Below, in pieces: positions 44,754 through 63,800 of a DNA stretch of 64,000 nucleotides. Under the pieces are notes generated by a model. The model was not told the DNA's origin. It did not search any database and saw only the letters and a program-made list of their open reading frames with translations. Position numbers and translations under genes: made by a program. Origin of the DNA: Closterium sp. NIES-65 (Eukaryota; Streptophyta; Zygnematophyceae; Desmidiales; Closteriaceae); NCBI GenBank assembly GCA_948144175.1, contig CANXME010000398.1, positions 1,106,001-1,170,000 of the forward strand, given 5' to 3'. How positions within the stretch are numbered: position 1 is the first letter of the stretch; every line of letters begins with the position of its first letter.

Positions 44754-45664
44754 GAGGTAGCTTGTAAGTGGACTGTTTCAGAGTTACAGTAGGTTGTGAT
44801 GGGCGATGAAGGAGAGGTAGCGTAGCAGGAGAGGTCAGGGATTAGGAGTAGCCATCAACTCCACCCTTTCTCAGTCTGCGCTTGGTTGCATGTGTGTTGG
44901 TGAATTGTACGCTCTCATCTTTTCACCAGACTATCAGTACCTGCACAAGTCATGGATTATCGGTACATCGGTATAATGGCTACCAGCCGTTTGGCATGGC
45001 CCATGGCCCATGGCACACGTCACAGCCAAGTACTACCGTAGAAGCAGCATTGCTTGCAACAGCTGCCACATGCACGCAGTTCAGTCATAAACTCAACAGG
45101 TGCCATTGCAAATACGAAGGTCAGCAGCAGCACTTGACATGACTGGCCTGAAGGTCACTTGCTTGCAGATGACCACAATGAGGTTGGACTAGCCTAGCCT
45201 CTTTCTCTATCAACTCATGTCAGCCTCAGTAAAGTGTGTAAACGGCAGGTAGGTGGGTGGGTAGACAGCAGGGGCGTCGCCTCTCTCTACTCTACCCCTT
45301 GGTCCAGGACACCTGCAGGTGTGAGAAGGCCAGCTCAAACTCCCTCTCATCCACTCTGCTGCGACGGGATGCCGGGGACACACTGCGACTCCTTCCCCTT
45401 GCTCCTGCTCCTGTGCCTGCCCGCCCTGCTGCTCCTGTACCTCCCCTCCATGCGCCCCCAACTCTCTCTGCTGCCCCTGTTCGCCCTGCTGCCCCTGCTC
45501 CTGCCCGCCCTACTACACCTTGCCGGTCCAGCCCCTGTGGCACAGACATGGATCCCTTTGGCTCCGGTGCATTCGACCCCATGCCGTTGGCCCTTGGCAC
45601 AGGCCCTTTTGTCTCTCCTTCCGCAGTCCCCTTGACCTCACCTTGCCCTGCCACCTTCTCTCCA
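44754..45664. other. Intergenic region between convergent genes
   Basis: Lies between the 3' ends of the plus-strand propeller gene and the minus-strand polyQ gene, so it should hold two 3' untranslated regions. A minus-strand frame at 45292-45726 ends in a plausible protein tail (RRSRVDEREFELAF...), so a last spliced exon of the polyQ gene may lie here, but I cannot place the junction. No other feature is seen. Confidence 0.4.
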
Positions 45665-52443
<6,779 letters not shown>

Positions 52444-54579
52444 TGCAGGGGCATGGGAGAAACTACCGAGTCGACATAAAACTCTTGTAAGAGCGAGTCA
52501 CTTTGAAGAGTTTCCAGGAGCGCGCTACGGAAGGCTATGAGTTTAGAGACGCATGTAAAGTGCGGCGCGACAACATGGAAGTGTGCGCCACGCCAGGTTT
52601 CGATCTCGAGCCGCGTGAGGTACGGGAATGCGGGATTACGGCAGCGGGAAGAAAACGGAAATGCTTTCCTTGGACCGGAATCGATGGCGCAATGTTAGAC
52701 ATGGGTCAGTGTGCTAGTGCTGCACAAGTCACACTTTACGCTGCTAGGTTGGCCAGAAGTGACCCTGATTTTGCGCAGCTGTACATCGCTTTCTGACAAA
52801 GGTTTGTGATGGTGTTCAACTAGTGTGTGTGCCCGAATGCCAGTCTGGTTGTGGCGGAAGCTGTTCGTGCGGGTGAGTCGGACAAACGCCAGGCGACGAG
52901 GGGAGGAGAGGTGTGTGCGCGAGGACAGCTCACCTTTAGTGTGCGCGTCGGTACAAATCACACACAGGTGAACGGAACGGACAGAACTCAGGAGGAGCAA
53001 CAGCGGCCGTGCACAGAATGATTGCGTGCGGTGCATAACGAGGACGGGAGGGATGGAGAAAGGGACAAGACGAGAGGACGGGACCGAGACGGGGGGGACA
53101 GAATGGGGCAAGTTCAGAGCGGTCATACAGTACTATTGGAGCGTAGGACGATGGTCCTCAATTCCCAGACTGTTGGAGAGTGTTTGGTTGTGGTGGTGAG
53201 CGGGAGAGTGGTAGGTGGGGGTGAGCGGGGAAGAGAGAGGAACCGCCGTGGGCCTGATTCGGGAAGCGAGGAACTGATTTGCGTCGGGGCGAAGGTTGCG
53301 CGTCTTTTCCGCTCGGGGGAGCCACCTCCACCCCCGATGAATCGCGTCGCGTGTAAAGCTCGAGTCGCAGAGGGGCAAAAGAACGGCTGCGATTTTTCAG
53401 AATGCTGTTTGAGTGATTAGCGACAAGGCACTATTATTTTCCGGAAGCTTTCGCCAAGATCGAGCGGCTGTGAAACTCCCCCTCATGCATAATTTTCCAT
53501 AAATATCAACAGTCAAAAGTAACGTGCGCCCTCACTAATTCGATTCCCTTCTGAGCTGGCGGTACTGTATGTGATTAAAACCCGCGTCCCAAATTGCGGG
53601 CCGCGAGGGTCAAGTTTTTATAACTTGACGAAGTTGAGGGTCCAAGCTTTTGAAAGTTACGCACTTGCAATTTGGGACTTCCGAAGACAGATTCACTCAC
53701 CAGGGGGAAAACCGAGGGTTGGCTGGGTCTCGCGAAAAAAACTAACCTAGACGAAATCGGAAACTCTCGCCAAAGCCCACACCAGAAAAACTCCCTCTGG
53801 TCAACTTTTAAAAGCATGAACAATTTGAGCCGCCGGCTTTAAGTTTGATACAAAGTCTTGGTAATAAAAACGAGGGTCTAGATTGACAAGCGGGGGTTCA
53901 GAAGCTTTTGTTTTGAACCAGGCTTGCCAGCGCGAAACTGTTGGCTAGCGAAAGTGCGGACACTTTTCCTCCGCAGTAACAGTTCGCCAGGGTTTTGGGT
54001 TTCGGGTGGCAAAGGTGCACCGTCGCTTTAAGAGAAGGGGAATTAGAGGAAGGTAAAGATGGTGGAACAAAGAAGAAGAGCTGGAGAAGAAGAGAAGGGC
54101 CGAAGGAAAGGTGGAAAGAGGAAAAGAAGAGAGGAAGAAACTAAAAGGAGGAAACACCTAAGGACCAAAACACCACAGCAACCCGCACCACAGCGCGGGA
54201 CACAGCTTTTCAAGCACAAACGCTAAATGCCTACACATATGCATCGTACATATACTGCATCGTACATATACTGCATCGTACACATATGAGCCCTTCTGAG
54301 CTGGCTGTTGGCTGGGTTCAACTGCTCAAAATGACGCTTTTTAACAGTCATGCCTGTTCTGCAACCTGTTATCTAATGTGTTTATACTTCTTATAATCAG
54401 CTACATATACCGTAAGATGACACTCCAGACTTCACAGCAAGTGACTTCCAAACAAGTTTGTTCTGAGCAGCCATGTATGTCATCTAACCGTAACACATGG
54501 TGAATTCACACGAAATCACCACATCTAAAACCCCTTTAAAATGTGGTAGCGTAATTATGCATTAAAAATCATAGACAGA
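52444..54579. other. Upstream region of the polyQ gene and intergenic DNA
   Basis: The first few hundred bases should contain the promoter and 5' UTR of the minus-strand polyQ gene. A plus-strand frame of 97 codons at 52503-52796 has no recognisable homology and lies head to head with that gene, so it is not called. A perfect 8-bp stem (GTCAAGTT/AACTTGAC, about 53,611-53,631) is the only obvious hairpin. No other gene is seen. Confidence 0.5.
54241..54288 (+). repeat. 16-bp tandem repeat, three copies
   Basis: GCATCGTACATATACT repeated, with the third copy diverged at its end. Confidence 0.85.
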
Positions 54580-54720
54580 TGTCAGAATCCCAACCACTAG
54601 ACCATTGAGATAAAATGGCTTGTTTCAGTAACGGGTCAGTGCGCCCATAACCCCCCAGGCGAACGCGCCTGTAACCCTCTCCAAGATCAATCGGGCATCC
54701 ACAGTGCAGATCTAGTGACA
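54580..54720 (-). mobile_element. Solo TRIM-type LTR (141 bp)
   Basis: The same 141-bp LTR as the three miniature elements, starting TGTCAGAATCCCAACCACTA on plus and ending CTAGTGACA. Only four C bases separate it from the copia LTR at 54725. Read on the minus strand, the order is copia LTR, GGGG, TRIM LTR. It has no core or second LTR. Confidence 0.75.
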
Positions 54721-54724
54721 CCCC

Positions 54725-54846
54725 TGAGGAAATTAGAACGAGAATGAAATGACTATGGAATGAAAGTGATACAAATATGCAACCCTAGAAATGTGTACCC
54801 CATATGGGCTACCCCACTAAAGCCTAGACAACATTATAATTTGACA
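54725..54846 (-). mobile_element. 3' LTR of copia copy D (122 bp)
   Basis: The minus strand starts TGTCAAATTATAATGTTG and ends AATTTCCTCA, homologous to the other copia LTRs of the window. It is preceded by a polypurine tract and by the pol 3' end of copy D. Confidence 0.8.
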
Positions 54847-54858
54847 CACCCCCATAGG
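54847..54858 (-). promoter_or_regulatory. Polypurine tract of copia copy D
   Basis: CCTATGGGGGTG on the minus strand, directly before the 3' LTR. The identical sequence precedes the LTR at 60640. Confidence 0.7.
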
Positions 54859-55054
54859 CAAAGTGAGGGAGAACAAGGGGTCACAAGACCAGTCAAGCAA
54901 AGCAAAGCAAAGCTCAGGGTGGATCACAAAGTCACCACACATTCCGAGCACAAGTTCAAGGCCAGAAGGTCAGTTCACATGCAGGAGCACATATATATAT
55001 AAGAGGCTAAGCAAACAAGAGCAGGTGTATATATATGTGACAGTACAAGCAAGA

Positions 55055-55811
55055 TCAAAAAGTGAGCAAGTGAGGCAAGACAGGCACAAGACCAAGCTGA
55101 GTACAGAAGCGCTGATGATCACAAGGCGCAAGTGCCTTGGTGAAAACATAAGCAGTGTTGGCCTCAGAGGCCACGTACGCAAGCCGCAACTGACCACGCT
55201 CCTGTAGCTCACGAGCAAGGAAGTAGCGAAGAGCAATGTGCTTTGTTCTGTGCTCCAGTCTCTGCCCTCGACACAAGGCCAGCATAGCCTTGTTGTCTAC
55301 GTACAGGACTGGAGGAGAACGAGGCGGCTCTCCAAGGTCGGTCAACAGGTAGGTGAGCCAGCGAAGCTCCTGTGCAGCCATGGCCCCGGCGTAGATCTCG
55401 GCCTCACAACAGGAGCCGAGAACAGAAGACGAGCGAGTAGCCCGCCACGAAACAGAGCCGGAACCAAGGCTGAAGGTGTAGCCCTGTGACGACCGCTGCG
55501 TAGCCTGGTCGTCAGCCCAAGAAGCGTCCGCGTGCCCAGTGAGGACCACTGGACTCCGCCCTCCAAGCACTAGCCCCATGCCCGACGTACTGCACAAGTA
55601 GCGCGACACCCTATTCGCTGCAGCCATGTGCTCTGGTCGGTGTCTCCCAGGAGCAACATAGCGTGCCAAGATGCTAAGAGGGTATGCAAGGTTAGGTCGT
55701 GTGCAGGTCATCAGGTACATGAGGCAGCCAACAAGCTCTGGGTACGGGCCACTCGGCTCTATGTACTCATCCGAAGGCAGAGCTGAGAGCGAGTGGCGAG
55801 TAGACAGAGGA
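55055..55811 (-). pseudogene. Copia copy D: end of reverse transcriptase and RNase H
   Basis: Continuation of pol after a one-base deletion at about 55,811 (GAGGATGGCC where copy E has GAGGAGTGGCC). It contains the RT-to-RNase H connection (YLMTCTRPNLAYPLSILARY) and copia RNase H with GHADASWADD, SCCEAEIYAGAMAAQELRW, LYVDNKAMLAL and a KHIALRYFLARE stretch, carrying the acidic catalytic positions. It ends with TGA at 55055, followed by ~200 bp of 3' untranslated DNA, the polypurine tract and the LTR. One string, NTAYVFTKAL, differs from the usual DVFTK motif (copy E has NTADVFTKAL). Confidence 0.9.
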
Positions 55812-58800
55812 TGGCCTGAGGCGAGGAGTACGTGAAGTCGAAGTGCTGAAGGACCTGCTGCACCATATGTGACTGAGTCAGGGTAATGGTGCGTTGTGCT
55901 CTGTCCCGGGTGATCTGCAAGCCAAGGTAGCTGCGCAGTTCACCCAGGTCTGTGCACGTGTGTCTCTTCTGCAGCGCCGACTTCACGTGGGCGAGTCGAG
56001 CAATGTCAGCAGTGGAAAAGACCAAGTCGTCGACGTACACGAGGATGTAGAACGGCGGCAAAGAGGTGTCGGTGCGTAGAAACAGCGACGGGTCAGCAGT
56101 AGAGGGAACAAACCCAAGAGCCGCAAGCGTAGTCCTCAGTGTGTCGTGCCACTCGCGCGGTGCCTGGCGGAGACCGTAGACTGGCCGTCGGAGGCTCCAC
56201 TGGGTGCCAGGAGGGAAAGTCCCAGTGAAGCCAGGTGGACGGCGCAGCCAGATCTCCTCGTGCAGGCTACCCTGCAGGAAAGCAGTGCTGAAGTCAAGAG
56301 AGTGAAGCTCGTAGTCACGCAGAGCGGCTATGTGTAGCAGCACCCGAAGAGTGGTCATCTTCGGGGTGGGAGAGAAGGTCTGAAAGTAGTCAACTCCCTG
56401 CCGCTGACTGAAGCCACGAGCCACGTACCGCACCTTGAAGACAGGCGGAGAGCCCGGCGGCCGCTTCACCCTGAAGATCCACATGCCACTGACGATGTTC
56501 GCCCCAGGTGGGGGAACCGCGTCAACGTAGGTGCCTGTGGACTTCCAGGAAGCCATCTCTGCATCCATAGCTGCCTGCCACTGAGAGGAGTAGGGACCCT
56601 CTACGGCCTCCGCGTAAGAGCGCGGAGTCGGGATGTCAAGTGCATCCGGGTCTCCCTCAGGGGTAAGCAGTACGGACACGAGATGAGGTGAAGTAGCAGC
56701 TAGACACTGGAACTCCTCCTGCCTGTCCTCAAGGATGTCCGTGCCAAGAGCACACTCACCCCCGACGGACGGAGGACAGACAGTCGCAGACTCAGCAACG
56801 AGACTAGCAGCGTAGTCTAGACGACAGCGAGCAGCAAAGTCGACGAGCTCAGCAACAAGAGCAGACGCAGCAGTGGACTCAAAAGAAGGGTCAGTGACGA
56901 CAGTAGCAAGCAGACGCGTGACAATAGGACTGGCAGCACGAAGAGAGTCCGACTCTGGGTCGGCAAGGGCAGGAAGAGAGGACTCAGGAGGAGAAGGCAA
57001 AGGGGCACGCAGAGGAGCAGTGGACGGACGCAGAGACATCCGGTGCGTGCCAGGGACAGGAGGAGGACGCTGACGCGAACCGCGACCACTAGCCCGAGCA
57101 GCACGAACCGGCGATGCAGGACGAGACGCAGGCTCACGACGCTCAGCAAGACCTCCAGTAGGACCAGTGTAGGGAGAAGGAGCAGGCAGTGGGGAGGCCG
57201 GCGGTAACTGTGACTGTGACTGGACAGGCGGTGGACACTCTAAGGGAGGAGGAAGACCAAGAACCTGCTGAAGGAGCGGAACAAAGTACGGCCGAGGCCG
57301 CGCGGCGACTCCAGACACAGCAGGGACAGCACCAGCTCCCCCAATGGTAGCACCAGCGCCAACAGCACCTCCAGCTCCAGTACCTCCAGCAGCACCCGCA
57401 GCAGGACCGCCGCTAGGACTGACAGCAGTAGCCTCAGCGCCAACACCCTCAGCAGCTCCGACTCCAGTCGCACGCGCAGGCCCAGCAGCTCCAGCACTCC
57501 CAGGGCTAGCACCTCCGAGAGCGGCTGCAACAGCACCCTCAGCAGCCGAAGAAGCACCAGCTCCAGCAGTACGCCTCCAGCGCCGGGCAAACCACTCGCG
57601 CAGCTCCTGTGGAGAGAGTGGCTCCCGCCGAGACGAAGCACCCGGAGAACCACCAGGCCCAGCACCGCCAGACGCCACACGAGCAGGTCCAGCGGCCGTG
57701 GGCTCCGCACCCCCAGGCTCAGCAGCTCCAGACTCAGTACCCCCAGGCTCAGCAGCTCCAGACGCAGCACCCCCAGACTCAGCAGCTCCAGACGCAGCAC
57801 CCCCAGGCGAAGGACCCCCAGGCTCAGCACCCTCAGTCGTAGCACCCCCAGGCTCAGTACCCCCAGGCTCAGCACCCACTCGCGCAGCACCCCCAGAGTC
57901 AGCACCCCCAGGCTCAGCACCCGCAGCAGTACCAGAGTCACCAGCAACCTCGACAGGCTCGACTGCGTCTACCTGGGACACACCTTAAGGGGCAGGACCC
58001 TGAGGGGGGAGGGGTTCTACTTGGGGGGGACCTGGTACAAGGAAGTGCGGCGGCGGGGGGAGGGAAGGAGTGCGGTAGGGGAAGAGACGGTAGTAGGGGA
58101 CCGACTCGTCAAACGTGACGTCCTGGGAGGACAGAACACGACGAGAGGAGGGGTGGTAGAACTGCCACCCTGGTGCGTCAGGGGGGAAGCCAAGGAAGAC
58201 ACAAGGAGCAGCACGAGGGGACAGTTTGTCCGCAGACAAGTCGCGGACAAACGCCCGAGATCCCCAGACACGGAACGCAGACGCATCGCCTACCTTCCCC
58301 GTCCACAGCAGAGCTGGGGAGGTCTCCGGCATGGAGACCCTGGGGTGAAGGTTGATCTGATGCGCCGCGTACCGAACCGCAAACGGCCACAGAAAATGGG
58401 GGGCAGCCGCATGCATCATGGACGTACGAGCGACGTCCATGACCATGCCAATGCGGCGCTCAGCAATCCCATTTTGCTGTGGAGAGTCCGGAAACGTAAA
58501 GGTCTGGCGGATGCCTCGCGCACGGCAGTAGGCTCGTAGAAGGCCAGAGGAGATCTCTCCGCCTCGGTCAGAGTGCAGACGCAGAACAGGAAAGTCCGAG
58601 CCGAAGCTCCTCCTGAGCTGGAGACGAGCTGCGCGGATCCAGTCGATCAACACCTCACTGACATCACCCTTGCTGCGCAAGGGGAAGACTGAGGTGTAAC
58701 GCGAGTAGTCGTCAACCATCAGCAGGAAGTAGCGCTTGTGACCCTGTCCACGGACGCGGGCCGGGCCCCACACGTCCATGTGAAGGGTCTGCAGCGGGGC

Positions 58801-59272
58801 CTCTGTCGAGGGAAACTGAGAGGAGTGAGGGGCAGCCCGGAGCCGCCCCTCAATACAGGGAACACAGGAAGGACCAGGCCCTGGAGGAAGGGGAGGGAGG
58901 GACCGGGGGAGACTTGAGACAAGGACACGGGAAGCCATGCCTAGGAGACGAGGCAGAGAGGGGTGACCAAGACGGTGGTGCCACAGGAGAGTCTCGTGAG
59001 ACACGAGGCGACACGAGCAGGGGGCAGACTCAGGACCAGACTTGGACGCTGCATCAAACACCTGACCCGACGCAGCTACCTCGCTAGACACAGGGACAGG
59101 AGGAGACGCAGTGGTCAGGGTGTAGAGGCTCGACCCCGGCCGACGCGTAAACGTGGCCAGGTGCCGGCCTGTGCGAGCGTCTGAGCAGTGGGTCACCCGT
59201 TGACTCGCAGGAGTGAACTGGTGAACCCCCGTATCCTGCAGGTCAGCACCACTCACCACGAGGGGAGGTAGA
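55812..59272 (-). pseudogene. Copia copy D: integrase, pentapeptide linker and reverse transcriptase
   Basis: A single frame interrupted only by TAA at 57985-57987. Integrase has the zinc finger (LLWHHRLGHPS and CVPC), first core Asp in HMDVWGP, second in LHSDRGGE, Glu in PQQNGIAERR, and a C-terminal VLSSQDVTF block. The linker is AEPGG-like repeats (about 57,680-57,930) plus a long Pro/Ser/Ala-rich stretch. RT follows: SQWQAAMDAEMASW, FRVKRPPG, RYVARGFSQRQGVDYFQTFSP, LDFSTAFLQGSLHEEI, VYGLRQAPREWH and the catalytic YVDD (about 56,035). Integration and cDNA synthesis would be its functions. It is ended by the one-base deletion at about 55,811. Confidence 0.92.
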
Positions 59273-60480
59273 GACTAGACAAGGTGCCAGAGGGGGCAGC
59301 CGGACACGGGAGGACAGTGGAGAAGTGAGAGAGGACAGGACCCCCAGAGGGGTCTGCCAGGGAGACTGCAACCGGCCGACCAAGCGGCGTGAGTGTGGTG
59401 CGGTCTCAAAAGAAGGAGCGAGAAGCCCCCGAGTGTGAAGGTGAGGGAGGCCGAAGCCGACGTGGTACCTGAGAGCGCAGACTCACCAGCACCTGAGGGC
59501 GCAGACGCACTGGCACCTAGAGCAGCAGCCTCACCAGCACCTAGAGCAGCAGTACCAATGCCCGGGTCGGGCGGGAAACACCGGTAACAGTCACCCTCAT
59601 CACTAATAGTCACAGCATACATGGCAGCAAGGATAGCATCAAAGTCAAGATCATAGATAGCTACGCCTGCCCTAGAAAGCTCTCCCCAGCGGGGGATCTC
59701 ACTGGCCTCCGGGAACTGCTGACGCCAAGCGTTCGTCAGGCGGCCAAAGCAGCGCTGGGTGGGGTGGGCACCCCCCCACTGCTCACCCGCGCGGTCGCCG
59801 GAGCGAATGACGTAGGTGCACGGACCAAAACCCCCACCACGCTGACGCTGCACGTACCACTCACGGAGCTGCTGAGGGGGGGGGATGTCCCGAGAACGCT
59901 GCTGCTGCTGCTGGCGCTGACCACCACCAGGGCTGCTCCGCTGCGAAGCGCCACCCCGACCACCGCCACCTCCTCCACCACCGCCTCCTCCACCTCCGCC
60001 ACCACCGCCGCCTCCGCTACCACCGCCGCCGCCTCCGCCGCCTTCACCTCCACTGCTGCCACCGACACCTCCAGCCCCGCCACCACTCCCACCGCCACCC
60101 CCACTCCCTCCGCCGCCTCCACCGCCACCTCCACCGCCCCCGCTAGCTCCACCCGTGCCCTTGCCCCCCTTGCCCTTGCCAGAGCGGCGTCTCCCGCTAG
60201 GGGCAGACGCCGCACCGACTGACTCAAGACCAACGAGGGCGGCCGCAGCGGCAGAGGCGACAGAGGGCAAAAGGGGGGAAGGAGAACACCCCTTAAAGAT
60301 GGGGGTGCGAGGGTGACCACGAGAGGCTCCTACAGCGACTATGCTCTTCTCCGCTGCTAGAAGGGCCTTCTCTAAGAGGTCAACAGTGAGAGTGGTGGGA
60401 CAGACTGAGAGGAAGTGGTCCCTGACTACACGAAGGGAGTCAGGGAGGCGGGTGACTATATAATAGAGAGTGAAGTACAT
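59260..60480 (-). pseudogene. Copia copy D: truncated gag and protease
   Basis: ATG at 60480 (MYFTLYYIVTRLPDSL), so the first ~160 residues of gag seen in copy A are absent. It has a Gly-rich tract (about 59,960-60,180) and a zinc knuckle with CTYVIRSGDRAGEQWGGAH, in which the second Cys is replaced by Trp. It then reads through SDEGDCYRC without the stop seen in copy A. A 5-nt deletion at about 59,434 removes the catalytic Asp of the protease (LDSGAS becomes LGGFS) and shifts the frame. A 13-nt deletion at about 59,262 restores it (total 18 nt). Both gag RNA binding and protease activity should be lost. Confidence 0.88.
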
Positions 60481-60507
60481 GGGGGGGGGGGTTCTTGGCG
60501 CAGAACT

Positions 60508-60640
60508 TGAGAAGATTAGAACGAGAATGGTGTGAACTATGAAAGGTGAGAGTACAAATATGAAACCCTAGTTGGGTTGTACCCCCTATGGGATACCCCA
60601 CTATAGCCTACACAATAGCATAAGCTATAATGTTTTGACA
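60508..60640 (-). mobile_element. Copia LTR (133 bp) shared by copies E and D
   Basis: The minus strand starts TGTCAAAACATTATAGC and ends TAATCTTCTCA. On its upstream side is the polypurine tract and pol end of copy E, so it is the 3' LTR of E. On its downstream side it joins the gag of copy D at AGTTCTGCGCC, with no primer site, leader or gag N-terminus. Either the two copies recombined through one LTR and D then lost ~1.4 kb, or D inserted already truncated. Confidence 0.85.
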
Positions 60641-60652
60641 CACCCCCATAGG
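60641..60652 (-). promoter_or_regulatory. Polypurine tract of copia copy E
   Basis: CCTATGGGGGTG immediately before the LTR on the minus strand, identical to that of copy D. Confidence 0.7.
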
Positions 60653-60782
60653 CAAAGTGGGGGAGAACAAGGGGTCACAAGACCATTCAAGCAAAGCAAA
60701 GCAAAGCTCAGGGTGGATCACAAAGTCACCACACACTAGGAGCACAAGTTCAAAGGCCAAAAGGCCAGTTCACATGCAAGAG

Positions 60783-60785
<3 letters not shown>

Positions 60786-60828
<43 letters not shown>

Positions 60829-60834
60829 TATATA
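60786..60834. repeat. (TA)n microsatellite in the 3' UTR of copy E
   Basis: About 22 TA units with one CA interruption. The homologous place in copy D (about 54,989-55,001) has only a few TA units, so it expanded after the copies diverged or contracted in D. Confidence 0.9.
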
Positions 60835-60887
60835 CGAGGCTAAGCAAGCAAGAGCAGGAGTATATATATGTGACAGTACAAGCAAGG

Positions 60888-63800
60888 TCAAGAAGTGAGC
60901 AAGTGAGGCAAGACAGGCACAAGACCCACCTGAGTGCAGAAGCGCTGATGATCACAAGGCGCAAGTGCCTTGGTGAAAACATCAGCAGTGTTGGCCTCAC
61001 AGGCCACGTACCCAAGCCGCAACTGTCCACGCTGCTGTAGCTCACGAGCAAGAAAGTAACGGAGAGCAATGTGCTTTGTCTTGTGCTCCAGTCGAAGCTC
61101 TCGACACAAGGCCAGCATGGCCTTGTTGTCTACGTACAGGACTGGAGGAGAACGAGGCGGCTCTCCAAGGTCGGTCAGCAGGTAGGTGAGCCAGCGAAGC
61201 TCCTGGGCAGCCATAGCCCCGGCGTAGATCTCAGCCTCACAACTGGAGCCGAGAACAGAAGACGAGCGGGTAGCCCGCCACGAAACAGAGTCGGAACCAA
61301 GACTGAAGGTGTAACCCTGTGACGACCGCTGCGTAGCCTAGTCGTCAGCCCAAGAAGCGTCCGCGTGCCCAGTGAGGACCACTGGACTGCGCCCTCCAAG
61401 CACTAGCCCCATGCCCGACGTACTGCACAAGTAGCGCAACACCCTCTTCGCTGCAGCCATGTGCTCTGGTCGGTGTCTCCCAGGAGCAACATAGCGTGCA
61501 AGAATGCTAAGAGGGTATGCAAGGTCAGGTCGTGTGCAGGTCATCAGGTACATGAGGCAGCCAACAAGCTCTGGATACGGGCCACTCGACTCTACGGACT
61601 CATCTGAAGGCAGAGCTGAGAGTGAGTGGCGAGTAGGCAGAGGAGTGGCCTGAGGCGAGGAGTACGTGAAGCCGAAGCGCTGAAGGACCTGCTGCACCAT
61701 GTGTGACTGAGTCAAGGTAATGGTGCGGCGTGCTCTGTCCCGAGTGATCTGCAAGCCAAGGTAGCTGCGCAGTTCACCTAGGTCTGTGCACGTGTGTCTC
61801 TTCTGTAGCTCGGACTTCACATAGGCGAGTCCAGCAGTGTCCGCTGTGGCAAAGACCAAGTCGTCGACGTACACGAGGATGTAGAACGGCGGCAGAGAAG
61901 TGTCGGTGCGCAGAGACAACGACGGGTCAGCAGTAGAGGGAGCAAACCCAAGAGCCGCAAGCATAGTCCTCAGTGTGTCGTGCCAATCACGCGGTGCCTG
62001 GCGGAGACCGTAGACTGGCCGTTGGAGGCTCCACTGGGTGCCAGGAGGGAAAGTCCCAGTGAAGCCAGGTGGACGGCGCAGCTAGATCTCCTCGTGCAGG
62101 CTACCCTGCAAGAAAGCAGTGCTGAAGTCAAGAGAGTGGAGCTCGTAGTCGCGCTGAGCGGCTATGTGCAGCAGCACCCGAAGAGTGGTCATCTTCGGGG
62201 TGGGAGAGAAGGTCTGAAAGTAGTCAACTCCCTGCCGCTGACTGAAGCCACGAGCCACATACCGCGCCTTGAAGACAGGCGGAGAGCCCGGCGGCCGCTT
62301 CACCCTGAAAATCCACATGCCACTGACGATGTTCGCCCCAGGCGGGGGAACCTCATCAACATAGGTGCCTGTGGACTTCCAGGAAGCCATCTCTGCGTCC
62401 ATAGCTGCCTGCCACTGAGAGGAGTAGGGACCCTCTATCGCCTCCGCGTAAGAGCGCGGAGTCGAGATGTCAAGTGCATCCGGGTCTCCCTCAGGGGTAA
62501 GCAGTACGGACACGAGATGAGGTGAAGCAGCAGCTAGACAGTGGAACTCCTCCTGCCTGTCCTCAAGGACGTCCGTGCCAAGGGCACACTCACCCCCGAC
62601 GGACGGAGGACAGACAGACTAAGACTCAGCGACAAGACTAGCAGCGTAGTCTAAGCGACAGCGAGCAGCAAAGTCGACGAGCTCAGTAACGAGAGCAGAC
62701 GCAACAGTAGACTCAAAAGAAGGGTCAGTGACAACAGTAGCAAGGAGACGCGTGACAGTAGGACTGGCAGCACGAAGAGAGTCCGACTCAGGGTCGGCAA
62801 GTGCAAGAAGAGAGGACTCAGGAGGGGAAGGCAAAGGGGAACGCAGAGGAGCAGTAGACGGACGCAGAGACATCCGGTGCGTGCCAGGGACAGGAGGAGG
62901 ACGCTGGCGCGAACTGCGACCACTAGGGCGAGCAGCTCTAACATGCGACGCAGGACGAGACGTAGGCTCACGACACTCAGTAAGACCTCCAGTAGGACCA
63001 GCGTAGGGAGAAGGAGCAGGCAGAGGGGAGGCAGGCTTTAGCTGTGACTGTGACGGGACAGGCTGTGGACACTCTAAGGGAGGAGGAGGACCAGTAGAAG
63101 GAGGAAGACCAAGAACCTGCTGCAGGAGTGGAACAAAGTACGGTCGAGGCCGCGTGACGACGCCGGAAGCAGCAGGGACAGCACCAGTACCCTCACCAGG
63201 AGCACCCCCTGTAGGACCGCCAGCGGTAGTCTCAGCGCCAACACCCTCAGCAGCACCAGCTCCAGTCGAACCCGTAGGCCCAGCAGCTCCAGTACTCCCA
63301 GTACGAGCACCTCCGGGACCCGCGACCGCATCACCCTCAGCAGCCGAAGAACCTCCAGTACCAGCAGTACGGCGCCAGCGCCGGGCAAACCACTCGCGCA
63401 GCTCCTGTGGAGAGAGTGGCTCCCCGCGAGAAGAAGCACCCGGAGAACCTCCAGGCGGAGTACCTCCACACCCAGCACCCCCAGGCGTAGCACCTCCAGG
63501 CTCAGCACCCCCAGGCGTAGCACCCCCAAGCTCAGCACCCCCAGGCTCAGCACCCCCAGGCTCAGTACCCCCAGGCTCAGCACCCCCAGACGCAGTACCC
63601 CCAGGCTCAGCACCCCCAGACTCCGCACCCCCAGGTCCAACACCCCCAGGCTCAGCACCCCCAGCAGCACCTGAGTCACCAGTGACCTCGACAGGCTCGA
63701 CTGCGTCTACCTGGGACACACCTGAAGTGGCAGGACCCTGAGGGGGGAGGGAGTCTACCTGGGGGGGACCTGGTACAAGGAAGAGCGGGGGTGGGGGGAG

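Noticed and set aside
52503..52796. 97-codon plus-strand frame upstream of the polyQ gene
   Set aside because: No recognisable domain, overlaps the expected promoter, no splice or expression evidence.
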